41,437 nt of DNA from Desulfuromonas sp. (GTDB lineage Bacteria > Desulfobacterota > Desulfuromonadia > Desulfuromonadales > Geopsychrobacteraceae). Below, one piece after another: positions 35,218 to 41,437 of the stretch. The translations under genes and the position numbers were made by a program. The notes beneath the pieces were generated by a model. It worked only from the letters and a program-made list of their open reading frames with translations. It did not search any database and was not told the DNA's origin. Numbering within the stretch: the first letter of the stretch is position 1; the number at the start of each line of letters is the position of its first letter. The stretch spans positions 1-41,437 of the forward strand of contig PKUD01000131.1 of the NCBI GenBank assembly GCA_002869695.1, read 5' to 3'.

Positions 35218-36474
35218 ATGTCGACGCAGAATAATCTTTCAACTTTTGATCCCGCCATCGCCGCAACCCTGGTTCGTGAAACGGAGCGACAGGAATATAA
35301 CCTGGAGTTTATCGCTTCGGAAAACTTCGTCAGTGAGGCGGTTCTGGAGGCCCAGGGCTCAATCATGACCAACAAGTATGCCGAAGGGTATCCCGGTAAG
35401 CGGTATTATGGTGGTTGTGAAGTGGTCGACGAGGCGGAGCAGCTGGCTATCGATCGTGCCAAAGAACTGTTCGGTGCCGAGCATGCCAATGTCCAGCCCC
35501 ACTCCGGCTCCCAGGCGAACATGGCGGTTTATATGGCCGTTTGCGAGCCCGGTGATACGGTACTCGGTATGAACCTGGCCCACGGCGGTCACCTGACCCA
35601 CGGATCGCCGGTCAATTTCTCCGGCAAGCTCTACAATATTGTTGCGTACGGTGTCAAAGAAGAGACCGGGATGATTGATTACGAGGAGGTAGAGCGACTT
35701 GCTAAAGAGCATAAGCCGAAACTGATCGTAGTCGGCGCCAGCGCTTACACCCGCACCATCGATTTTCCCGAGTTCCGCCGCATTGCAGACGAGGTCGGCG
35801 CGGTGGTCATGGTCGACATGGCGCACATCGCCGGGCTGGTTGCGGCCGGAGAACATCCTAACCCGGTCCCCTATGCCGAGTTCGTCACCACTACCACCCA
35901 CAAGACCCTGCGTGGACCACGTGGCGGCATGATCCTCTGCACCGAGGACTGGAGCAAGAAGCTCAACAGCAATATATTCCCCGGGATTCAGGGGGGGCCG
36001 TTGATGCATGTTATCGCGGCCAAGGCGGTGGCCTTCAAAGAAGCCCTGGCACCTGATTTCAAAGAGTATGCATCACAGGTGGTCAAGAATGCCAAGGCCC
36101 TGGCCGACGCACTGGTTAAGCGCGGCTTCAATCTTGTTTCCGGCGGTACCGATAATCATCTGATGTTGGTCGACTTTACCGGCACTGAGATTACCGGCAA
36201 GGTCGCTGAAGCGACTCTGGAAAAGGCCGGGATCACCGTTAACAAGAACGCCGTGCCTTTCGATACCCGTTCTCCGTTCGTCACCAGTGGCGTTCGTATT
36301 GGAACTCCCGCTACCACCACCCGCGGCTTGAAAGAGCCGGAAATGGTCAAGGTTGCCGAGTGGATAGACCGAGCTCTGCAGAATATCGACAATGACGATG
36401 AACTGGCCAAGATCAAGGCTGAGGTCAAGGAGCTTTGCACGCAGTTCCCGCTCTACGCCCACCGCTTGAAGTAG
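35218..36474 (+). CDS. glyA: Serine hydroxymethyltransferase
   Basis: PLP enzyme converting serine and tetrahydrofolate to glycine and methylene-THF, the main source of one-carbon units and of methylene-THF for dTMP. The 418-residue protein has the PLP lysine K229 in [14 protein letters not shown], plus [25 protein letters not shown] and QPHSGSQAN near the start. Length is typical. The start is ATG 35218 with GGAGG upstream. The dCMP deaminase gene follows nine bases later. Confidence 0.98.
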   Translation: MSTQNNLSTFDPAIAATLVRETERQEYNLEFIASENFVSEAVLEAQGSIMTNKYAEGYPGKRYYGGCEVVDEAEQLAIDRAKELFGAEHANVQPHSGSQANMAVYMAVCEPGDTVLGMNLAHGGHLTHGSPVNFSGKLYNIVAYGVKEETGMIDYEEVERLAKEHKPKLIVVGASAYTRTIDFPEFRRIADEVGAVVMVDMAHIAGLVAAGEHPNPVPYAEFVTTTTHKTLRGPRGGMILCTEDWSKKLNSNIFPGIQGGPLMHVIAAKAVAFKEALAPDFKEYASQVVKNAKALADALVKRGFNLVSGGTDNHLMLVDFTGTEITGKVAEATLEKAGITVNKNAVPFDTRSPFVTSGVRIGTPATTTRGLKEPEMVKVAEWIDRALQNIDNDDELAKIKAEVKELCTQFPLYAHRLK

Positions 36475-36483
36475 GAGAAAGAC

Positions 36484-36936
36484 GTGCGGCCATCTTGGGA
36501 TGAATATTTCATGCAGATTGCCAAACTGGTCTCCAGGCGGTCGACCTGTACCAGGCGACAGGTCGGTGCGGTGCTGGTCAAGGATAAGAATATCCTGGCC
36601 ACTGGTTACAACGGCGTGCCGAGCGGAATTACCCACTGCGAGGTGACCGGCTGTTTGCGTGAGCAGTTGAAGGTTCCTTCGGGTGAGCGGCATGAGCTCT
36701 GCCGGGGTCTGCATGCTGAACAGAACGCTATCATCCAGGCTGCCAAGCATGGAATTAACATCGATGATGCCACCCTCTACTGTACCGATTCGCCCTGCAT
36801 CATCTGTTCGAAAATGCTGATCAACGCCGGGGTGCGGCGGGTGACCTACCTGCGCGGTTATCCCGATCAGCTTTCGCTGGAAATGCTTGAAGAGGCCGGT
36901 ATTGTATCGGTCCAATTCGAAGGTGAGGTCGAATGA
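36484..36936 (+). CDS. dCMP deaminase (ComEB family)
   Basis: Zinc-dependent deaminase that makes dUMP from dCMP for dTTP synthesis. The 150-residue protein has the zinc ligands H77 and E79-flanked HAE motif (GLHAEQNAI) and C105/C108 in [10 protein letters not shown], and the opening [19 protein letters not shown] is typical. It starts at GTG 36484 with AGGAG upstream and overlaps nrdR as ATGA. Its position between glyA and nrdR fits deoxynucleotide metabolism. Confidence 0.93.
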   Translation: MRPSWDEYFMQIAKLVSRRSTCTRRQVGAVLVKDKNILATGYNGVPSGITHCEVTGCLREQLKVPSGERHELCRGLHAEQNAIIQAAKHGINIDDATLYCTDSPCIICSKMLINAGVRRVTYLRGYPDQLSLEMLEEAGIVSVQFEGEVE

Positions 36937-37394
36937 ATTGTCCGTTTTGCGGCCACGATGATACCCGAGTGGTCGATTCCCGTCTGGGTAAAGAGGGGAA
37001 CAATGTCCGTCGCCGCCGGGAATGTCCAGCCTGTGAAAGACGTTTCACCACCTACGAGAGGGTCGAGGAGATTCTGCCCTGGGTCATCAAGAAGGATGGT
37101 CGCCGGGAAGCCTTCGATCGTGCCAAGATCATTTCCGGGATGCAGCGTGCCTGCGAGAAACGGCCTGTTTCCGTTGAACAGATCGAGGCGATGGTCGATC
37201 AGCTGGAGCGCTCTTTTCAGGAACAGGGGGAAAAGGAGATCGACGCCAGTCTGATCGGCAAAGCGGTGATGGAAAAACTGCACGAGGCGGACGAGGTGGC
37301 CTATGTCCGCTTTGCCTCGGTCTATCGGCAGTTCAAGGATATCAATGAGTTCATGTCGGAGCTGACGGATCTGTTGAAACATTCGAACAACTGA
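36933..37394 (+). CDS. nrdR: Transcriptional repressor NrdR
   Basis: ATP/dATP-sensing repressor of ribonucleotide reductase genes. The 153-residue protein has a zinc ribbon with C3, C6, C31 and C34, the DNA-contact segment [31 protein letters not shown], and an ATP-cone domain (49-139). No NrdR-box pair or nrd gene is visible in the window, so its targets lie elsewhere. It overlaps the deaminase gene by four bases and ends at a strong terminator. Confidence 0.97.
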   Translation: MNCPFCGHDDTRVVDSRLGKEGNNVRRRRECPACERRFTTYERVEEILPWVIKKDGRREAFDRAKIISGMQRACEKRPVSVEQIEAMVDQLERSFQEQGEKEIDASLIGKAVMEKLHEADEVAYVRFASVYRQFKDINEFMSELTDLLKHSNN

Positions 37395-37419
37395 TAACCT
37401 GAAGACACGTTTACGTAAT

Positions 37420-37456
37420 AAACAGCCAGGGGAAGATATCCTTTGGCTGTTTTTTT
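37420..37456 (+). terminator. Intrinsic terminator after nrdR
   Basis: AAACAGCC pairs with GGCTGTTT, with further pairing inside the loop, and is followed by a run of seven T. It ends the glyA-nrdR operon. Confidence 0.92.
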
Positions 37457-37522
37457 GTTCTGGTGCCGTACAGCAAGGCTTTCGTGAAAGGAGTATGGGC
37501 AAGAAGACTGTGCAAAAACACA

Positions 37523-37550
37523 TTGACGCTTAAAAAAATATTTTTAAAAT
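37523..37550 (+). promoter_or_regulatory. Sigma-70 promoter of the SUMF1-domain gene
   Basis: TTGACG (37523-37528), a 16-base A/T-rich spacer and TAAAAT (37545-37550) lie 130 bases before the gene. With the nrdR terminator upstream, the gene is its own transcription unit with a long leader. Confidence 0.6.
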
Positions 37551-37680
37551 ACAGCCGTCATCCACAAACGAACCGAAAAACTGTGGGATCACGACACCAG
37601 CGCCAGTCATTTTAAGCGCACTGCCTGTGCTCTCTCTGCAGTTGATCAGGTTCCTTAACCTTGCGGTGAGAGGTCGCATC

Positions 37681-38496
37681 ATGAAAAAGAAAATGTTGTC
37701 CTGCAAAACCATCTTTTCTATTCTTTCTTTTCTCCTTGTGTCACTTCTCAGTGGCTCGCTTCACGCAGAACTCTTCGCCAAAACCCATACAGATCCAACC
37801 ACCGGAATGGAATTTATTCATGTCCCGGGTGGCTGCTATGAAATGGGCAACAAGTGGGGTGGTGGCAGTTATACCGAGTATCCAGTCCATGAAGTCTGCC
37901 TGGGGGATTTCTATATCGGCAAGACAGAAGTGACTCAAGGGCAATGGGAAAAAATCATGGGCAGCAATCCTTCATATTTCAAGCTGGGGGATAACTATCC
38001 TGTTGAGAGTATCTCCCGCCCTGAGATCTACACGTTTTTGCACCAGATGAATCAGAAAAATGCCAAAGGATTTCGTCTGCCGACCGAAGCCGAATGGGAA
38101 TATGCCTGCCGTAGCGGTGGCAGGGACCAGGAATTCTGTGGCGGCGACTCCCCGCAAGACTTCGCCTGGTATGAAAAGAACAGTGACGATATTCCTCACC
38201 CTGTTGCGCAGAAGCAAGCGAATGGCCTGGGGCTGTTCGATATGAGCGGCAACGTTTGGGAGTTTTGTTCAGATATATTTGCCCGGGACTACTACGAGAC
38301 CGGTCCGAAGCATAATCCTATCGGAGCAAAATCAGGTCGACACCTTATGAAGCGCGGTGGTTCATGGGGGGTAAATGATAATTTTGTCCGTTCTGCAACG
38401 CGTGGCAGAGGCAGTATGGAAGAGAAACATTATTCGACCGGTTTCCGTGTCGTGTTCCCTGCGCTCTTTTTGAAACCTACCCCCGGAGGAATGTAA
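37681..38496 (+). CDS. Secreted SUMF1/FGE-fold protein without catalytic cysteines
   Basis: A 271-residue protein with a signal peptide (1-29, cleavage after SLHA) and one SUMF1 (formylglycine-generating-enzyme-like) domain. Family marks are VPGGCYEMGN, KTEVTQGQWEKIM, FRLPTEAEWEYACR, GLGLFDMSGNVWEFCSD and KRGGSW...GFRV. True formylglycine-generating enzymes carry two cysteines after RGGSF; here that stretch (RGGSWGVNDNFVRSATRG) has none, so sulfatase activation is unlikely. It may instead be a binding domain in the periplasm. The start is ATG 37681. It stands alone between nrdR and gmk. Confidence 0.88.
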   Translation: MKKKMLSCKTIFSILSFLLVSLLSGSLHAELFAKTHTDPTTGMEFIHVPGGCYEMGNKWGGGSYTEYPVHEVCLGDFYIGKTEVTQGQWEKIMGSNPSYFKLGDNYPVESISRPEIYTFLHQMNQKNAKGFRLPTEAEWEYACRSGGRDQEFCGGDSPQDFAWYEKNSDDIPHPVAQKQANGLGLFDMSGNVWEFCSDIFARDYYETGPKHNPIGAKSGRHLMKRGGSWGVNDNFVRSATRGRGSMEEKHYSTGFRVVFPALFLKPTPGGM

Positions 38497-38541
38497 GGAC
38501 CAAGCAAACTTTTATGAACTGATAAAAAAAGAATTTTATTC

Positions 38542-38570
38542 TTAACAATACGTGCCATCATGTTTATGCT
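38542..38570 (+). promoter_or_regulatory. Candidate promoter for gmk-rpoZ-rsh
   Basis: TTAACA (38542-38547), a 17-base spacer and TATGCT (38565-38570) lie about 75 bases before gmk. The 151-base gap also has a short AAGAAT/ATTCTT inverted repeat at 38530-38544. Confidence 0.45.
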
Positions 38571-38647
38571 GTCAATCCCTGCTAGGAGTAACCGTTTTTG
38601 GGGTATGAGAATATGTTTCAAAATGGTCGTGAATAAAAGGTCATAAA

Positions 38648-39274
38648 TTGCCATCACCGAACTCTGCACATCACCCATCGCACTCCACGGCTGTAAGGTC
38701 GGGACTTCTGTTCGTGGTCTCTGCACCGTCCGGGGCCGGGAAAACCTCACTCTGCCGGGAACTTATTGACAGGTTCGGCAATCTGAGGCATTCTGTGTCG
38801 TTCACCACCCGGAAGAAGCGGGTGGGGGAGATCGCGGGGGTCGATTATCATTATGTCGACCAGGCGACCTTTTCCACCATGGTTGATGATCAGCAGATGG
38901 CGGAATGGGCAGAGGTCCACGGCAACCATTACGGCACTGCACTGGACACGCTCAGTAGTGCGGCTGCTGAGGGTGTCGATCTGCTGCTCGATATCGACTA
39001 TCAGGGTGCGGCGCAGTTGAAGCGGAATTTCCCGCACGGGATTTTCATTTTTATTCTGCCCCCGAGTCTGGAAGAACTGGAGCGACGGTTGCGCGGCCGG
39101 CAAACCGACAGCGAAGGGGTAATCGAGCGGAGATTGCAGAATGCCCGTAAGGAAATGGCCGAATCAGGTTGGTATGATTACCTGGTTGTCAATGATGATT
39201 TTGATGTCGCGCTCGATGAATTGTGCGCTATTATAAAAGCTGAACGCTGTCGGACTGTTCATCGGCAGTCATGA
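38648..39274 (+). CDS. gmk: Guanylate kinase
   Basis: Phosphorylates GMP to GDP. The 208-residue protein has the P-loop SAPSGAGKTS (25-34), the GMP-binding segment HSVSFTTRKKRVGEIAGVDYHYV and DIDYQGAAQLK. It starts at TTG 38648 with AAGG upstream; about 17 residues precede the first strand. In related bacteria yicC and remA often precede gmk; neither is here, and the SUMF1 gene takes that place. rpoZ follows 33 bases later. Confidence 0.95.
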   Translation: MPSPNSAHHPSHSTAVRSGLLFVVSAPSGAGKTSLCRELIDRFGNLRHSVSFTTRKKRVGEIAGVDYHYVDQATFSTMVDDQQMAEWAEVHGNHYGTALDTLSSAAAEGVDLLLDIDYQGAAQLKRNFPHGIFIFILPPSLEELERRLRGRQTDSEGVIERRLQNARKEMAESGWYDYLVVNDDFDVALDELCAIIKAERCRTVHRQS

Positions 39275-39307
39275 CCGAAATAACCTGAATCTGTAGGAGA
39301 TATTTGC

Positions 39308-39514
39308 ATGGCTCGTGTAACCGTTGAAGATTGCCTGGAAGTGATTCCGAACCGTTTTCAGTTGGCGATGGTTGCCGCGAAACGGGCGAAGCAGTTGTAT
39401 CGTGGTGCGGAACCCCTGATCGAAAACAAAGCGGGGAACAAGAAGGTCGTTCTCGCCCTCCGTGAGATTGCCGCAGGCGAGATCGAATTTACCCTGCCTG
39501 CTGTCAAACGATAA
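39308..39514 (+). CDS. rpoZ: RNA polymerase omega subunit
   Basis: Small subunit that helps fold and attach beta-prime and forms part of a ppGpp site in proteobacteria. The 68-residue protein begins [30 protein letters not shown] and has the [16 protein letters not shown] segment. gmk-rpoZ-rsh is a conserved order that groups guanine nucleotide and ppGpp functions. TAGGAG precedes the ATG at 39308. Confidence 0.97.
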   Translation: MARVTVEDCLEVIPNRFQLAMVAAKRAKQLYRGAEPLIENKAGNKKVVLALREIAAGEIEFTLPAVKR

Positions 39515-39528
39515 AGTAAAGGGTTTTT

Positions 39529-39564
39529 TACGGCGGTCGTCTCCTTGCGGGAACGACCGCCGTA
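39529..39564. repeat. Hairpin downstream of rpoZ
   Basis: TACGGCGGTCGT and ACGACCGCCGTA form a perfect 12-bp stem with a 12-base loop. No T-run follows. The right arm leads into a direct repeat GCCGTATTGCG found at 39559-39569 and 39587-39597. Confidence 0.6.
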
Positions 39565-39629
39565 TTGCGTTTCCCTCACCTCCGTTGCCGTATTGCGGTA
39601 TTGCAGCGGGCATCAAATAGTCTGTGTCT

Positions 39630-41437
39630 ATGGTGCAACTGGACGATATCCTGGAACAGATTCGTTCCTACCATCCCTCCGCCGACGTTGCTCTCATCCG
39701 TCGTGCTTACGATTTCTGTCTGCGTACTCACGAAGGGCAAAAAAGTCTTTCCGGACAGCCATATATCCATCAGTTGCTGGAATTGGCTTCAATTCTTACC
39801 CGGCTCAAGGTCGATGAAACGACACTGGCGGTTGGCCTGCTGCACGAAACGCTTGAAAAGGCCGGAGTGCCAGACCGGGAATTGCGCGACGAGTTCGGCG
39901 AAGAGATCCTTACGCTGGTCCAGGTCGGCAGTCGGATCAGCCGGATCCCCTATCGCAAGAGCAGCCAACAGCAGGTCGAAAGTTTCCGTAAGATGTTTGT
40001 CTCGATGGCTCGTGACCTGCGGGTCATCCTGGTCTGTCTGGCTGACCGGCTCTGTGAAATGAGACAGCTGACCTATCGCTCCGATCGTGAACAGATCGAT
40101 TATTCCCGTGAGACCTTGGAGATTTATGCACCGCTGGGCAACCGGCTTGGAATCAGCTGGCTGAAAAGTGAACTTGAGGATTTGTCTCTTTCGTTTCTGG
40201 AGCCGGAAAAATACCGGGAACTGGAACGTAAAATCAGTCGTCATAAGGAAGAGCAGAAGCGCTACATCGCAGATATTCGTGAGCGTATCACCAAAATGCT
40301 TCTGGATGAGGGCATCACCGGTGATATCACCGGTCGGTTTAAACATTTCTACTCTATTTACAAGAAAATGGAGCGGACCGGGGTCGAGTTGGACCAGATT
40401 TACGATCTTGCGGCTTTCCGGGTGCTGGTCGGCTCGGTACGCGAATGCTACGGGGTGCTGGGAATTATTCATGCTGCCTGGAAGCCGATACCCGGGCGTT
40501 TTAAAGACTACATCGCCATGCCTAAGACGAATCTGTATCAGTCCCTGCATTCGACGGTGATCGGTCCCTACGGTGGCCGGATTGAAATTCAGATCCGTAC
40601 TCACGACATGCACCGGATTGCCGAGGAGGGGGTTGCCGCGCACTGGAAGTACAAGGAGGGTGGCGTCATGTCGGCGAGCGGGCGGGACGACCAGCGTTTT
40701 GGCTGGTTGCGCCAGCTGCTGGAATGGCAGCAGGATGTCAGCTCATCCAATAACTATCCGGTCGCCGGGGCGGGAGATTTGTTCTCTGACGAGGTCTATG
40801 CCTTTACCCCGAACGGTGATGTCAAGGCCCTTCCGGCCGGTGCCAGCCCGATCGATTTTGCCTATGCTATCCATACCGATGTCGGCAGTCAGTGCGTTGG
40901 CGCGCGCATCAACGGTAAACTCTGCCCGCTCAAGACAGAACTGAAAAATGGCGATATCGTTGAGGTCATTACCTCGGCGAACCACAAACCGAGTAAGGAT
41001 TGGTTGACCTTCGTCAAGACCTCCAAGGCCCGCAACAAGATACGTCAGTGGATTAAGTCTGAGCAGCAGGAAAAGAGTATCGAGCTTGGCCGGGAGCTGT
41101 TGGAAAAGGAATTGCGCAAGCACCAGTACAGTTTCAAGCGGGCCCAGGGGTTGGAGACATTCGCCCAGGGGATTACCAATCTCGGTTTCAAGTCGCTCGA
41201 AGGCTTGTTGGCATCGGTCGGTTACGGCAAGCTGTCGGCGGGGCAGGCGGTTTCGCACCTGCTGCCGAAGGAGGAGCTCAAGGTTACCGGTGCCCGTCCC
41301 CCGGGACCGCTGGGCAAGGTCCTGGGCAAGCTGGGACGGCGCAAACCATCCAGCGCGATTTTGATAGATGGAATCGACGACATTATGGTTCGTTTCGCCA
41401 ACTGCTGCAACCCGGTGCAGGGCGAACCGGTGATCGG
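39630..41437 (+). CDS. RelA/SpoT homologue with degenerate hydrolase domain (cut by window edge)
   Basis: Long RSH protein controlling ppGpp; 602 residues are visible and the frame stays open to the edge. Order: HD hydrolase domain (25-170), synthetase (230-345), TGS (about 385-450), helical region, and the zinc-finger/RIS segment (FANCCNPVQGE) at the end. In the HD site H47, H72 and D139 remain, but the HDxxED motif reads HETLEK (72-77) and DRLHN reads DRLCE (139-143), so (p)ppGpp hydrolysis is doubtful. The synthetase keeps GRFKHFYSIYKKM, YDLAAFRV, RFKD (290-293, the RxKD form) and E319 in EIQIRT; NGYQSLH reads NLYQSLH. I leave the symbol open between relA and spoT. Confidence 0.93.
   Translation, partial: MVQLDDILEQIRSYHPSADVALIRRAYDFCLRTHEGQKSLSGQPYIHQLLELASILTRLKVDETTLAVGLLHETLEKAGVPDRELRDEFGEEILTLVQVGSRISRIPYRKSSQQQVESFRKMFVSMARDLRVILVCLADRLCEMRQLTYRSDREQIDYSRETLEIYAPLGNRLGISWLKSELEDLSLSFLEPEKYRELERKISRHKEEQKRYIADIRERITKMLLDEGITGDITGRFKHFYSIYKKMERTGVELDQIYDLAAFRVLVGSVRECYGVLGIIHAAWKPIPGRFKDYIAMPKTNLYQSLHSTVIGPYGGRIEIQIRTHDMHRIAEEGVAAHWKYKEGGVMSASGRDDQRFGWLRQLLEWQQDVSSSNNYPVAGAGDLFSDEVYAFTPNGDVKALPAGASPIDFAYAIHTDVGSQCVGARINGKLCPLKTELKNGDIVEVITSANHKPSKDWLTFVKTSKARNKIRQWIKSEQQEKSIELGRELLEKELRKHQYSFKRAQGLETFAQGITNLGFKSLEGLLASVGYGKLSAGQAVSHLLPKEELKVTGARPPGPLGKVLGKLGRRKPSSAILIDGIDDIMVRFANCCNPVQGEPVI

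Overview
This window looks like chromosomal core DNA from a Gram-negative deltaproteobacterium-type organism, most likely in or near the Desulfuromonadales (Geobacter/Pelobacter/Desulfuromonas relatives). The placement is inferred from the combination of a RicT-metG-holB-tmk block, LptE and MurJ (Gram-negative envelope), an rpmF-plsX-fab cluster, rpoZ followed by a RelA/SpoT homologue, and a chemosensory operon rich in PATAN (DUF4388) and GAF modules. No phage, insertion sequence, CRISPR array or tRNA gene was recognised. Coding density is high and no intergenic gap exceeds 300 bases.

Layout. (1) 1-3699, minus strand: an operon tmk-holB-ricT-metG (metG runs off the window). (2) 3972-6978, plus: rnc-era-der, for RNA processing and ribosome assembly. 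(3) 7202-20127, plus: a 13-gene chemosensory cluster with CheA, two CheW, CheR, CheB and three single-domain CheY-like receivers. It also holds a PATAN-receiver-GAF protein, an ExeA/MshM-like AAA ATPase, a zinc-ribbon protein with a degenerate receiver, a HEAT-repeat protein and a coiled-coil GAF protein. It has no methyl-accepting receptor and no flagellar gene. (4) 20233-24701, plus: infA, leuS, lptE, holA. (5) rpsT (minus), murJ (plus), fxsA (minus) and mazG (minus). (6) 28439-34675, plus: yceD-rpmF-plsX-fabH-fabD-fabG-acpP-fabF, a nearly complete type II fatty acid synthesis operon. (7) 34683-37394: rpiB, then glyA, a dCMP deaminase and nrdR, ending in a strong terminator. (8) 37681-38496: a lone secreted SUMF1-domain protein. 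(9) 38648 to the end: gmk, rpoZ and an RSH (RelA/SpoT) gene cut by the window edge.

How the parts work together. Most of the window is housekeeping. The chemosensory cluster is the exception and the best candidate for an under-described system. Its gene content suggests cytoplasmic sensing (PATAN and GAF proteins) feeding CheA, with phosphoryl flow to several CheY-like receivers. Candidate non-flagellar outputs are an AAA ATPase of the type linked to pilus and secretion assembly and a HEAT scaffold. The RSH protein at the right edge is also noteworthy: its ppGpp hydrolase site looks damaged while its synthetase site is largely intact. Two divergent or intergenic regions (27205-27465 and 28189-28438) carry clean inverted repeats that may be regulatory.
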